Shown in pieces: positions 48,413-61,680 of a stretch of DNA of 64,000 bases. Under the pieces are notes generated by a model. The model did not search any database. It saw only the letters and a program-made list of their open reading frames with translations, and had not been told where the DNA came from. Numbering within the stretch: the first letter of the stretch is position 1; each line of letters begins with the position of its first letter. Position numbers and translations under genes: made by a program. The DNA is from Chaenocephalus aceratus (lineage: Eukaryota > Chordata > Actinopteri > Perciformes > Channichthyidae), in assembly GCA_023974075.1 (NCBI GenBank), contig JAMFTG010000742.1, positions 59,283-123,282 of the forward strand, given 5' to 3'.

Positions 48413-50176
48413 TGGCCTCCAGTTGGCGTGGGGCGGCCCCGGCCTCGAGTTGGCGTGGGGCGGCCCCGGCCTCCTGTTGGCGCGGGCGGCCCCGGCCTCC
48501 AGTTGGCGCGGGGCGGCCCCGGCCTCGAGTTGGCGCGGGGCGGCCCCGGCCTCCAGTTGGCGCGGGGCGGCCCCGGCCTCCTGTTGGCGCGGGGCGGCCC
48601 CGGCCTCCTGTTGGCGCGGGGCGGCCCCGGCCTCCTGTTGGCGCGGGGGCGGCCCCGGCCTCCAGTTGGCGCGGGGCGGCCCCGGCCTCCTGTTGGCGCG
48701 GGGCGGCCCCGGCCTCCTGTTGGCGCGGGGCGGCCCCGGCCTCCTGTTGGCGCGGGGCGGCCCCGGCCTCCTGTTGGTGCGGGGCGGCCCCGGCCTCCAG
48801 TTGGCGCGGGGCGGCCCCGGCCTCCAGTTGGCGCGGGGCGGCCCCGGCCTCCAGTTGGCGCGGGGCGGCCCCGGCCTCCTGTTGGCGCGGGGCGGCCCCG
48901 GCCTCCTGTTGGCGCGGGGCGGCCCCGGCCTCCAGTTGGCCGCGGGGCGGCCCCGGCCTCCAGTTGGCGCGAGGCGGCCCCGGCCTCCAGTTGGCGCGGG
49001 GCGGCCCCGGCCTCCAGTTGGCGTGGGGCGGCCCCGGCCTCCAGTTGGCGTGAGGCGGCCCCGGCCTCCAGTTTGCGTCGGGCGCCCCGGCCTCCAGTTG
49101 GCGTGGGCGGCCTCGGCCTCGAGTTGGCGTCGGGCCGGCCCCGGCCTCCAGTTGGCGTGGGGCGGCCCGGCCTCGAGTTGGCGTCGGGGCGGCTCCGGCC
49201 TCGAGTTGGCGTGGGGCGGCCCCGGCCTCCAGTTGGCGTGGGGCGGCCCCGGCCTCGAGTTGGCGTGGGGCGGCCCCGGCCTCCAGTTGGCGTGGGGCGG
49301 CCCGGCCTCCAGTTGGCGTGGGGCGGCCCGGCCTCGAGTTGGCGTGGGGGCGGCCCCGGCCTCCAGTTGGCGTGGGGCGGCCCGGCCTCGAGTTGGCGTG
49401 GGGCGGCCCCGGCCTCCAGTTGGCGTGGGGCGGCCCCCGGCCTCCAGTTGTCGTGGGCGGCCCCGGCCTCCAGTTGGCGTGGGGCTGCCCCTGGCCTCCA
49501 GGTTGGCGTGGGGCGGCCCTTGGCCTCCTGTTGGCGTGGGGCGGCCCCGGCCTCCAGTTGGCGTGGGGCGGCCCCGGCCTCCAGTTTGGCGTGGGGCGGC
49601 CCCGGCCTCCAGTTGGCGTGGGGCGGCCCCGGCCTCCTGTTGGCGTGGGGCGGCCCCGGCCTCCAGTTGGCGTGGGGTGGCCCCGGCCTCCAGTTGGCGT
49701 GGGGCGGCCCCGGCCTCCAGTTGGCGTGGGGCGGCCCCGGCCTCCAGTTGGCGTGGGGCGGCCCCGCCTCCTGTTGGCGTGGGGCGGCCCCGGCCTCCAG
49801 TTGGCGTGGGGCGGCCCCGGCCTCCTGTTGGCGTGGGGCGGCCCCGGCCTCCAGTTGGCGTGGGGCGGCCCCGGCCTCCAGTTGGCGTGGGGCGGCCCCG
49901 GCCTCCTGTTGGCGTGGGGCGGCCCCGGCCTCCAGTTGGCGTGGGGTGGCCCCGGCCTCCAGTTGGCGTGGGGCGGCCCCGGCCTCCAGTTGGCGTGGGG
50001 CGGCCCCGGCCTCCAGTTGGCGTGGGGCGGCCCCGGCCTCCAGTTGGCGTGGGGCGGCCCGGCCTCCAGTTGGCGTGGGGCGGCCCCGGCCTCCAGTTGG
50101 CGTGGGGCGGCCCCGGCCTCCAGTTGGCGTGGGGCGGCCCCGGCCTCCAGTTGGCGTGGGGCGGCCCCGGCCTCCT
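48413..50176 (+). repeat. 27-bp GC-rich minisatellite (about 65 copies)
   Basis: The unit is GGCGTGGGGCGGCCCCGGCC plus TCCAGTT. Early copies read GGCGCGGGG and later ones GGCGTGGGG, marking two subarrays (before and after about 49020). CTCCTGTT and CTCGAGTT variants are mixed in. Because 27 is divisible by three, all frames stay open. Confidence 0.97.
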
Positions 50177-53100
50177 TTCATTTTCGCCCGCCTCCTTATC
50201 CCTCTTCCTCCTCCTCCTCCTCCTCCTCCTCCTCATCCACCTCCTTTCTTCTTCTTCTTCCTCCTCCTCCTCCTCCTCTCCTCCTCCTCCTCCTCCTCCT
50301 CCACCTCCTTTCTTCCACCTCCTCCTCCTCCTCCTTTCTTCCTCCTCCTCCTCCTCCTCCTCCTCCTCCTCCTCCTCCTCCTCCTCCTCCACCTCTTTTC
50401 CTCCTCCTCCTCCTCCTCCTCCTCCTCCTCCTCCTCCTCCTCCTCCTCCTCCTCCTCCTCCTCCTCCTCCTCCTTTCTTCCTCCTCCTCCTCCTCCTCAT
50501 CCACCTCCTTTCTTCCTCCTCCTCCTCCTCCTCCCCATCCACCTCCTGCACCTCCTCCACCTCCTCCTCCTCCTCCTCCTCCTGCACCTCCTCCTCCTCC
50601 TCCACCTCTTTTCCTCCTCCTCCTCCTCCTCCTCATCCACCTCCTTTCTTCCTCCTCCTCCTCCTCCTCCTCATCCACCTCCTTTCTTCCTCCTCCTCCT
50701 CCTGGCCGGCCTCCAGTTGGCGTGGGGCGGCCCCGGCCTCCAGTTGGCGTGGGGGCGGCCCCCGGCCTCCAGTTGGCGTGGGGCGGCCCCGGCCTCCAGT
50801 TGGCCGTGGGGGCGGCCCCGCCTCCAGTTGGCGTGGGGCGGCCCTCCACCTCCTTTCATCCACCTCCTTTCCTCCTCCTCCTCCTCCTCCTCCTCCTCCT
50901 CCTCCTCCTCCTCCTCCTCCTCCTCATCCACCTCCTTTCTTCTTCTCTCCTCCTCCTCCTCCTCCTCCTCCTCCTCCTCCTCCTCCTCTCCTCCTCCTCC
51001 TCCTCCTCCTCCTCCACCTCCTTTCTTCCACCTCCTCCTCCTCCTCCTTCTCTTCCTCCCTCCCTCCTCCTCCTCCTCCTCCTCCTCCTCCTCCTCCTCC
51101 TCCTCCTCCTCCTCCTCCTCCACCTCTTTTCCTCCTCCTCCTCCTCCTCCTCCTCCTCCTCCTCCTCCTCCTCCTCCACCTCCTTTCTTCCTCCTCCTCC
51201 TCCTCCTCATCCACCTCCTTTCTTTCCTCCTCCTCCTCCTCCTCCCCATCCACCTCCTCCTCCTCCTCCTCCTCCTCCTGCACCTCCTCCTCCTCCTCCT
51301 CCACCTCTTTTCCTCCTCTCCTCCTCCTCCTCCTCATCCACCTCCTTTCTTCCTCCTCCTCCCTCCTCCTCATCCACCTCCTTTCTTCCTCCTCCTCCTC
51401 TCCTGGCCGGCCTCCTGTTTGGCGTGGGGCGGCCCTCCACCTCCTTTCATCCACCTCCTTTCCTCCTCCTCCTCCTCCTCCTCCTTTCTTCCTCCTCCTC
51501 CTCCTCCTCCTCCTCCTCCTCCTCCTCCTCCACCTCTTTTCCTCCTCCTCCCCTCCTCCCTCCTCCTCCTCATCCACCTCCTTTCTTCTTCCTCCTCCTC
51601 CTCCTCATCCACCTCCTTTCTTCCTCCTCCTCCTCCTCCTCCTCCCCATCCACCTCCTGCACCTCCTCCACCTCCTCCTCCTCCTCCTCCTCCTCCTGCA
51701 CCTCTTTCCTCCTCCTCCTCCTCCTCCTCCTCCTCCTCCTCCTCCTCCTCCTCCTCCTCATCCACCTCCTTTCTTCCTCCTCCTCCTCCTCCTCCTCATC
51801 CACCTCCTTTCTTCCTCCTCCTCCTCCCCATCCACCTCCTGCACCTCCTCCACCTCCTCCTCCTCCTCCTCCTCCTGCACCTCCTCCTCCTCCTCCACCT
51901 CTTTTCCTCCTCCTCCCTCCTCCCTCCTCATCCACCTCCTTTCTTTCTCTCCTCCTCCTCCTCCTCCTCATCCACCTCCTTTCTTCCTCCTCCTCCTCCT
52001 GGCCGGCCTCCAGTTGGCGTGGGGCGGCCCCGGCCTCCAGTTGGCGTGGGGCGGCCCCGGCCTCCAGTTGGCGTGGGGCGGCCCTCCACCTCCTTTCATC
52101 CACCTCCTTTCCTCCTCCTCCTCCTCCTCCTCCTCCTCCTCCTCCTCCTCCTCCTCCTCCTCATCCACCTCCTTTCTTCTTCCTCCTCCTCCTCCTCCTC
52201 CTCCTCCTCCTCCTCCTCCTCCTCCTCCTCCACCTCCTTTTCTTCCACCTCCTCCTCCTCCTCCTTTCTTCTCCTCCTCCTCCTCCTCCTCCTCCTCCTC
52301 CTCCTCCCTCCTCCTCCTCCTCCTCCTCCTCCTCCACCTCTTTTCCTCCTCCTCTCCTCCTCCTCCTCCTCCTCCTCCACCGTCCTTTCTTCCTCCTCCT
52401 CCTCCTCCTCATCCACCTCCTTTCTTCCTCCTCCTCCTCCTCCTCCCCATCCACCTCCTTCCTCCTCCTCCTCCTCCTCCTGCACCTCTCCTCCTCCTCC
52501 TCCACCTCTTTTCCTCCTCCTCCTCCTCCTCCTCATCCACCTCCTTTCTTCTCTCCTCCTCCTCCTCCTCTCATCCACCTCCTTTCTTCCTCCTCCTCCT
52601 CCTGGCCGGCCTCCTGTTGGCGTGGGGCGGCCCTCCACCTCCTTTCATCCACCTCCTTTCCTCCTCCTCCTCCTCCTCCTCCTTTCTTCCTCCTCCTCCT
52701 CCTCCTCCTCCTCCTCCTCCTCCTCCTCCTCCACCTCTTTTTCCTCCTCCTCCTCCTCCTCCTCCTCCTCATCCACCTCCTTTCTTCCTCCTCCTCCTCC
52801 TCATCCACCTCCTTTCTTCCTCCTCCTCCTCCTCCTCCTCCCCATCCACCTCCTGCACCTCCTCCACCTCCTCCTCCTCCTCCTCCTCCTCCTGCACCTC
52901 TTTTCCTCCTCTCCTCCTCCTCCTCCTCCTCCTCCTCCTCCTCCTCCTCCTCCTCATTCCACCTCCTTTCTTCCTCCTCCTCCTCCTCCTCCTCATCCAC
53001 CTCCTTCTTCTTCCGCCTCCTCCTCCCCATCCACCTCCTGCACCTCCTCCACCTCCTCCTCCTCCTCCTCCTCCTGCACCTCCTCCTCCTCCTCCTCCTC

Positions 53101-54086
53101 TGCACCTCCTCCTCATCCTCCTCCTGCACCTCCTCCTCATCCACCTCCTCCTCCTCCTCCTCCTCCTCTCCTACCTCACACCTCCTCCTCCTCCTCCTCA
53201 TCCACCTCCTCCCATCCACCTCTCCTCCTCCGCCTCCCCTCCTCATCCACCTCCTTTCCTTCCTCCTCCTCATCCACCTCCTTCTTCCTCCTCCTCCTCC
53301 CCATCCACCTCCTGCACCGCCTCCACCTCCTCCCCATCCACCCTCCTGCACTCCTCCCCATCCACCTCCCTTTCTTTCCTCCTCCTCCTCCTCCTCCTCC
53401 CCTCACCTCCTTCCTCCTCCTCCTCCTCCTCCAACTTCCTCCCCATCTACCCTCACTCCCCATCCACCTCCTTTCATCATCCTCCTCCTCCTCCTCCTCC
53501 TCCTCCATCCTCCTCCTCCTCCTCCTCCTCCACCTCCTTCTTCTTCCTCCTCCTCCTCCTCCCCATCCACCTCCTCCCCATCCACCTCCTGCACCTCCTC
53601 CACCTCCTTCCCATCCACCTCCTGCACCTCCTTCATCATCCACCTCCTCCTCCTCCTCCTCCTCCTCCTCCACCTCCTCCCCATCCACCTCCTCCCCATC
53701 CTCCTCCTCATCCACCTCCTTTCTTCTCTCCTCCTCCTCCTCCTCCTCCTCCTCCTCATCCACCTCCTTTCTTCCTCCTCCTCCCCATCCTCCTCCTCCT
53801 CATCCACCTCCTTTCTTCCTCCTCCTCCTCCTCCTCCTGCAACCTCCTCCACCTCCTTCCCATCCACCTCCTGCACCTCCTTTCATCATCCTCCTCCTCC
53901 TCCTCCTCATCCACCTCCTCCCCATCTACCCTCCTCCTCCTCCTCCTCCTCCTCCTGCACCTCCTCCTCATCCACCTCCTCCCCATCCTCCTCATCCACC
54001 TCCTCCCCATCCACCTCCTCCTCATCCACCTCCTCCCCATCCACCTCCTCCTCCTCCTCCTCCTCCTCCTCCTCCTGCACCTCCTC
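50177..54086 (+). repeat. 3.9-kb TCC-rich pyrimidine tract with islands of the 27-bp unit
   Basis: This is mostly (TCC)n with ATCCACC, TTTCTTCC and GCACC punctuation. Islands of the 27-bp unit recur at about 50701-50850, 51405-51437, 52002-52088 and 52604-52637. Each ends in GGCGGCCCTCCACCTCC. The repeated order of these strings shows higher-order duplication of blocks of about 600-700 bp. The giant open frames here are artefacts. Confidence 0.97.
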
Positions 54087-54180
54087 CACTTTTTTGTGAG
54101 CGCTGTCGGAGGTCGTGTTGCAGAATCAAACCACCTCATAAAGGCCAGAGCAAAGTCATCCCGATTACTCAGTAAACACA

Positions 54181-54214
54181 GTTGTTGCTGTTGTTGTTGT
54201 TGTTGTTGTTGTTT
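54181..54214 (+). repeat. (GTT)n microsatellite
   Basis: Short run of GTT with one GCT interruption. Confidence 0.95.
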
Positions 54215-54303
54215 TCTTCTCCCTCAAATAAATACGTGATCCTGCTGAGTAAATTATTTCTGTTACATAAGTCCCTGTAATTGAACTAATAGCTCTGAAA
54301 CCT

Positions 54304-54326
54304 GAAACCACACGCACACGCACACA

Positions 54327-54401
<75 letters not shown>
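54304..54401. repeat. (CA)n microsatellite
   Basis: CA dinucleotides with CGCA interruptions at the left end. Confidence 0.98.
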
Positions 54402-54403
<2 letters not shown>

Positions 54404-55680
54404 CTCTTGTGTCATGTTGTTAAAACGTGCTGTTCGTCTCCAAGCAGCCAACATAAACACAATCACAATCCGAAGCACATGTAATGCTACTCGTCGTCGT
54501 TGGCAGTAACGGTGCTGTTGCTATGGTTACCTGCAGTTTGATAAATGCCGTTTGTTTGTAAAGAATAATAAAAGGCTTTTAGAAGATCCCAGGTGAGTCT
54601 GTTTGAGTTGGGGGTGTTTCTAATGGAACTTTTTGACATCCTCTCCTCTCGTATTTCCATTTTATTCCAATTTATAGTTTCCAATCACATTTCGGAGGCT
54701 AGCTTCACTAGCTCCTATAAAAACACGTAATATATGACGTGATGCAAGTCAATTTGAAGTAAACTGGATCCATGTTGACTAATAACAAGATTAAATTACT
54801 TATTAAATTGTTGATAACATCTGTATAACAATATGGAAATAGCTATAACTAACTAAGTTAAGTTGCATTTTGACATACTAGTACTTGCGTTTTCCCATTG
54901 TATGCTATACGTTATAGTACTGCACCACATTTCGAGGTTAATATTGTACTTTTGACTATACTACATGTATGTAATACTCATAGTTACTAAACACCCTCGC
55001 TATAGGATTATGAAGTATTAAAGTGGCTCCATATTGGCAAACTATAAGTTCAAATGCTCGTACATGCATGTGTAATACAATAATAATATGTATTAATATT
55101 CTGAAAATAGCTATCGTGCTCATTTACAAATGCGGTCTTAATTAAATAGCCTATATGCAAATAGCCAAAATAATCCTTAATGAATTAACAGTGAATTTAT
55201 TTCATATTAAATTGGGATACATATTTATTTAAATATAAAATATTATAATGTGCAATGCCTTTGTTTAAAATGCTGCTGTAATGAAAACGTCATATTTGGG
55301 ATAAAAGTAAGTATATCTTATCTTATTAAGTGTTCTTAATTTAAATAATATTAAATATAAAGTAAATAAATTAAATGTAAATTGAATTAATGTAAATACA
55401 ATTAAATTGGGATTATTTTTTCTTAATTATCGTATTTTCTGTTATGCTATGGACAGTCTTGCACTAATGTACATTTTCAAAGATATTGAAGTGACTGTTA
55501 TTTTTGTATATATTGATTGTCGTCTTAATGTGTACATATTTGCTTACATATTTGTGTTTGTTTTTTGTATTCGGGATTGTGGGAAACGGTATTTAGATCT
55601 CACACAAACGGAAAGATTGACCAAAGCCTCTATAAAGTTGACTGACTTTTTGACTTGATATATATTTAAATGTAAGCTCC
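54402..55680. other. AT-rich intergenic DNA
   Basis: No exon, RNA gene or named element is recognised. Frequent TTAAAT and AATATT strings. Confidence 0.6.
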
Positions 55681-55805
55681 AGGGGATCGGGAAGAGGAGG
55701 GGGAAGGGAGGAGGAAGAGGAGGGGGAAGGGGAGGAGCTGCTGGAGGAAGAGGAGGAGGAATCCTGTCCGTCTGAGTCCAGAGGAGAGGGATAGGAGCGG
55801 CCGCC
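55681..55805 (+). promoter_or_regulatory. Purine-rich 5'UTR/promoter of the putative dyrk2 exon
   Basis: GGGAGGAGG-type text runs up to GGAGCGGCCGCCATG. It contrasts with the AT-rich sequence before it and is typical of a CpG/GC-rich vertebrate 5'UTR. The transcription start is not determined. Confidence 0.45.
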
Positions 55806-55845
55806 ATGTTAACCAAGAAGCCCGGAACCTCGCTCCTCCCGACGG
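55806..55845 (+). CDS. dyrk2: Putative first coding exon, dyrk2-like
   Basis: GCCGCCATG is an optimal initiation context. The 40-base exon reads MLTKKPGTSLLPT and ends in phase 1 at a strong donor ACGG/GTAAGC, so the next residue is probably glycine. Human DYRK2 (long form) starts MLTRKPS and reaches PTG at about the same place, where I believe its first exon ends. DYRK2 is a nuclear/cytosolic dual-specificity kinase; no kinase exon is visible before 64000, so intron 1 would exceed 8 kb. The evidence is one short exon plus linkage to tspan8, so the gene name is tentative. Confidence 0.5.
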
Positions 55846-56015
55846 GTAAGCACAGCCTCTGTACCCGGCCTTAGGGCACCTAAACCTGGGTAGAGTCAAG
55901 GGGAGACACCGCTGATCCCCCCCCCGGTTCTCATTTTTAAAAAATACAACGTAAATGTGAACGTCATACGTCGGCAGCGGATAAAAACACTCGAGGGGAA
56001 GCTAGGATATAAACA

Positions 56016-56067
<52 letters not shown>

Positions 56068-59000
56068 CTCTGCTTGTTGTGACGGTATGTGTTATATGTT
56101 TTATGTTATTTTAAAATAAGCGGTTGTAAGTAGAAACACAAAGCCGTTTTCCTGCCCTGTGTGTCGGGTTTATTTTTAACAGATGATAAGTGACAGCAGC
56201 TAACCGAGGATTTATAAAGAGCTGGAGGCGGGGCTCCGGTCATTCCTATGTGTGGCGCTTTGAGCCAAAATGGCTGACCGTGGAGAGCAAAAGTACCCGT
56301 ACGTGGGCCCACGGAGCATGCGCAGTTGAGTTTTCAAGAGACAAATATAATTAAATAAAACATAAACGGTAATTATATGAAATAAAAATGTGCAGCAAGT
56401 ATATACAAAGGACATGTATCACTAGAGTATCTAAATAAGAAACAATATAACGAAAATATTGAATAAATTGAATACTAAAAAAGATCACAACTTATATTTA
56501 CAACTTTAGACCCTAAAATTAAATAAGGGCTACAGAAGTGTGTGTAGCACTGTAGGTAGTTTATTAAAAGCAATAATACGCTTATTTGCAGACGTTTCTT
56601 TCCCAATGTAAGTCAATAATGGGGTATTTGTGGACCCAGTGTCTGACACGGAAGTTGTAGTACCACCGTTTGACCACTACGAAAATCAGCTTCATTTAAA
56701 TGCACTTCCTGGCGCTGTGGTGTGTTTTACTGCCTGTATTTCACTTGATAATACTGCTTTATCACACTATTACATCTCTGTTTGTCTCCTGATTTCCATT
56801 AATACGTGTTTTTAGCGTCTTTGTGTCACGTTAGATGCGGTTTTGTGTGTGTGTTTTTCTCGGTTGCTGGGTACATTTCTGGCCTCCAGCTCGACAGACA
56901 GAAATAAAGCTTCAGTTCAAGTCAGAGGTCAGCTGCTTTCTCTTTGGCTGTTTTTAAAGTCAGTACAATGTGTAATAATGGGGTTATTATAGCCGTCAGG
57001 TCTTTAAAAAACACCCTTTGTTATTGTATTAGCTTGACAGACATGCTAATGCTGCTATGAGGCTATTATAAGTTAATAATCATGCTGTAGTTGTATTAGC
57101 TTGTCGGTTTACAGCTTTATTAAATAGGGTTTTAGCATGTTAAATGGTATTTATAAAGTGCTGTAGTGAATTATCATCATTTAAATGTAAATATATAATG
57201 TGTATTTGGTTACAGTCCGTTTGTATTTAGCAGTTATTTAGCAACTCATGATTATTCTGTGCTCAAAAATCTTGTTTTGATCAACTAAAATCGTTAAAAA
57301 CACAAAATGTAGTATTCAAAATGGTATATAACAAAAAAAGCAGTTATTTCTCTCATTTATGAGACAACAAAACGCACATGTTCACAGTTTTTTTCTTGAG
57401 AAATGACTGAATGTATATGGAAATATATATGCTTATTGCTTTTCTGTCGATGTATTGGCAGAGCTCATAGTATACGTCGGTTGTATATTATTGTTATCGC
57501 CTAAATAATCCAGTATCAGTCAGGCTGTTGTACCTTGTGTATCAACAGGAATACAGATTAAAATGTTATATTGACGATGCTTTAAATAGTCTTGTAGGTA
57601 AATGTGATTCAAACTAATTGTTCCTTGCGTCAATTGTGAGACGAGCTGTTTAGGTAGCCTTAGCTAGCACGGATTAAATTAAGTGGATTAGATTCACCTT
57701 AATTACCTTAATTAACAAAGTGCAGTTTAGCATCTTAACAGCAGCATCAATGAGTATAAATACGGTGTAAGCAGTGGCTATATTCAGCAGGAAGGTATAC
57801 AGCTGGAAGAATGATACGAATACGCTTTAAATCGGATTGGAAAATGTTACAAGTATTTAAAAAATAAGTCAAAATTGATAGGTTGTTTTATTTTCTAAAT
57901 ATATATTTAAAGATTAATTCTTGCATATTAATCAATGATTTTTTGTATTTTGATTATTGGATGTAGATACTCAAAAGAAAAATGAAGCATCCAGACGGCC
58001 AAAACAATCAAAGCCTCTTTTTTGGGGATATAAAACCAAAAATATCCGGCGTCTGTCCCGATTTCACTCGGATCTTTGTACGCCTGTATTCCTTGTTTAC
58101 CACACGTTTGTTTCACATGTCTAAAAATAATTTGGCGACGCTTACCGTTAATCTGTCTGCCTGTTCGGTTGCATTTCTTTACATCCATTCATTTATTATC
58201 CTAGCTCAAAGAATAGTGTTTCTAATTCTAAATATTCAGAATACTCGTATACTCGTGCAGACTTGAGCATTGTTAGCTAACTGTTAGCTCGCTCTGTATT
58301 GTCCTTCAGCATGTATCGTGCCGGTTCAAGCTTCGTCATAGCATATGCTTACAATAGTCTTCCTTTGCTCCATGTATTAATGAAGTCTTTACCCGGTTTT
58401 TCATCTTGGTTTTTATCACCATCAGGAAGTGAAAGAACCGTCCATGTTGGATGCTGCCCTCGTGTTCGTTCGCAGCGCTAAAGGTTACTTACAATGCTTT
58501 ATCTTTGTCCGTGCAAGCTGTCGTTTTATTTGAGCTGTAGACGGTTTGCGACCTCAGGCTGCAGTTTTTATTTTCCAGTCACCACACGTTACAGCCAACT
58601 ATTGTCAATCCTACATTTAATGCACTAATGTTGACAATAATCACCGAAAACAGCCAATTTCATGACAAATATTGAGTAAAAGAGATTTATTTGGGCTGTC
58701 TTTGTCCCCAGAAGCGTCCAATCTCTTCTGTTCTTTTCAAGTAATCAAACGTTGTTAATCTAGACGGGAAATGTAGTATCCAGGTTTACTACCAAGTGCA
58801 GAAATATGTAAAATATATACGAGTGAAAAGGTGTTTAAAGTAATTAAATGAAACCGTCTTTTTAATATGTTCTTATCTTAATCGAACTAGCTAAGCTTCA
58901 CCGATAAAACGGCTTGTGATAGTTGTCGTTTTCACGGTAAAACAAATCCTACAAAAAGAGAACAAACCGACTTCTGTCACTTTATTTTAATCCAAGGATT

Positions 59001-59605
59001 CCTTCTAAAAGAAATCCCGCTGGACGTTGATGCCAGTCATTTGCATACGGACACAATTTAACAACCTGCAAAGCCCTTAATGTGAAACACACATTTCACT
59101 TAATGCCGTTACGGTGGGAACACGACAACGCCCAATAAAAAACAAGTCAGAAACCTCGCCACGGCCAAACTGACCTCGATAAAGCAAAAGTAAAGGGCAA
59201 GAAATATCAAAATATGCATAAAATCACGGATAATTCTTCGTACGGCTGCATGAGCACGATATTGGAAAAAACTGACATTGCGACGGGAAAAAATAGACCG
59301 GTTTTTTTCTCGCAGACCGTCCGTTCTTCAACTCGCTATACTATCGGTATTCTTTAACAATATTTAACCGGATGAAGGATTTTAGTCACGGACGTCTGGA
59401 TCCTAACCCTCCTGTTATCCTTTGGGTTAATTCAATGTTTAACGTATCGAAACAAAATGTCATAATTTTTGTTTGCTCAGTATTTCATGACTTTTCCTAA
59501 TTTAGGACATAACATAAAATGAAGATCTTTTTTAAATGTCCTGTACGCACTTTGGACGCATCGGGGTTCCTTGGAGTCAATTTGAGGCTGTTTTAGTAGT
59601 ATACA

Positions 59606-60057
59606 ACTATAACTAGGGCAATTAATCGTATTTTAATCGCAATTACGATGTTGGCCTGCCACAATTACGAAAACAACATAATCGAAAAACACAATTATTT
59701 AGCTTTGCTAGGTTGCGACATATTTGATCGAATTAACTTTTATTTATATATGTTTCGTCGCTCGTGGAACTGCGCTCCGAAATATGTGTTGATCTCGTTT
59801 ATCGGTATTATTATTTTGATATTTTTTATTTAAACGTATCATTTATTTTGTATTGTTTTTTCAGTTGGATTCTACGTTCAGGGTGATCAACAGCTGAGAA
59901 GATACTGTTCAAATTATTATTTGTATTTGTTTTAAAGTTCAATAAATGGATGCTTTCAAAGTCGACGAATAATCGTGTTTAATAATCGTGATGTCAATTA
60001 TTGACCAAAGTAATTATGATTTTTTGCCGTCATCGCACAGCCGGCCCGAACTATAAC
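59606..60057. mobile_element. hAT-like element, 436 bp, with 8-bp target duplication
   Basis: ACTATAAC occurs at 59606-59613 and 60050-60057. The element begins TAGGGCAATTAATCG and ends CAGCCGGCCCGA; the terminal inverted repeat is weak. The interior is rich in AATCG strings. Confidence 0.7.
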
Positions 60058-60182
60058 GTTTCAATATCTTACACATGTTTGTGTTGATTGTGTGTTGACG
60101 ATTGTTGAGGCGACTATTGCATGTAAAACAAAACGACCCTCTGCTTTAGTTATTGGTCCTTTAACAACGTCAATTAATTCAA

Positions 60183-60560
60183 ATCAAAACCTTTATTCAT
60201 CCAGGTGAAATCCGAAGACATAAACACAACAACAACAGAACAACAAAGGACATCATACAGCAACATGTACAGGGATTACAGTTTACATATCTCTCCACAT
60301 GTACAGTAACCCACAGCTTCTTACTGAGTAGCATCCAACCGAGCTTTAAAAACACGTCGTGGTGCCAGCTTGGTACTGTCCCATTCTCTTTGCAGACGGT
60401 TCCAAGTTAGTGGAGCGGCACGTCTAAAAGCTTTATCCCTAAGACAGTCCTTGGCACATTTAATAAAACCACAAGCACGCGATCTCCGGCAATAAGTACT
60501 TTCAATTCGCCGAGAGATCGGGAGCAGATATACGACGGTAAAAAATATCTTTAACATTTT
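60183..60560 (-). mobile_element. LINE 3'-end fragment
   Basis: The minus strand reads CAKDCLRDKAFRRAAPLTWN and then RLQRE, the end of a LINE-type polymerase ORF. An A/T-rich 3' tail with TTTATTCATCCAGGTGAAAT follows on the plus strand. Confidence 0.65.
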
Positions 60561-61680
60561 ATTTCAGTCGGTGAAAGATACCTGAAGCGCCAGATTAACA
60601 TGTGGAATCCTCTCATTGTCTCGAGTTCTATCCTCTGGGGACAATGAGAGGACGGAGGGTGCAAAGTGAATGTGAGGATCACCGGAGGGTTAGAGTTGTC
60701 GGGGCAACAAGCTGAGCTCGCTCGGTCATCCTGCTGTGATCCCATCAACAAGGCTTCTGATTGGTGGTTTGCCGTCACGCGCGCCGTTTCCTGTTGTAGC
60801 AAGCAGCAAAAGAATTGTAACGTGTTTGAGTTCATTTGCCTACTTCAGTGCTGGTGGTCCGTGAGCGCCCCCTAGTGGTCCGTGAGTATATTGGTAACAT
60901 TTCACATTTGAAATAAATTAACTAATTTAAGTTTTCCGCACTCTCGCAGGAATATCTCCGCAATGGAGCGAGCTTAAGTTTCACTTTCGATTGCATGATA
61001 TAGCCCAGCGCAACACCTTCGTCACACATGTTGTCACCTGTTTGTAGCATTTTCAGGCGATTTGTAAAAAACGATGTGTTTTTGGATATTTGTGGAGTTA
61101 GGTGGTCCGCGAGTGTTTTTTTATTGGTTAAGTGTCCTTGGTATGAAAAAGTTTGAGAAACACTGGCCTACTTGATATCGCACGTCCTAAAAAAAATAAT
61201 AAAGAAATCTAATTATCTTTATAAATAAATTGCACGTCCTGCGATGTCAATATGGCGCATAACGCGATTATCGTACGACGCGATACATCGTGCGGCCCTA
61301 ATTCTTAGTGTGAAGTAGTGTGATGGCAGCCAGGTGACAGTCGTAGATGTGGAAGTATATATGGTTTATTTACTGGTTTATTAAATTGAATTGTCAACCA
61401 AGCAGCCGGTAGTCATGCTAATCATAATGCTGGAGCTATTGAGGCGTTATGGAGTTTGTGTTGTTGTTGTTATTGAGCTGTCTTGAAAGAGGAGAAAGAA
61501 ACAACAACACGCTTTGTGATGGAAATCTGGCTAGAAGTCACGAGGAAGTCACGGGAGAGAAGGCTCGGACAGTTCCTGCCCACGTCATGGAGAGTCTGAG
61601 GAAAGGTCAAAGGAAGGTCATCAAATCTGGCCTCAGATAGTGAAACCACGTGGGGGGGGGGGAGTCTTCAAAATGTGTTT

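Noticed and set aside
48272..54239. Open frames of nearly 2000 codons, rich in Gly/Pro/Arg, then Ser/Leu/Pro
   Set aside because: They lie entirely in a 27-bp repeat and a (TCC)n tract. Three plus-strand frames and parts of the minus strand are all open, there is no conserved domain, and the frames continue through indels.
61449..61640. A short frame starting MEFVLLLLLSC that resembles a signal peptide
   Set aside because: The leucines come from a TTG-rich repeat, no domain follows, and there is no splice or conservation evidence.
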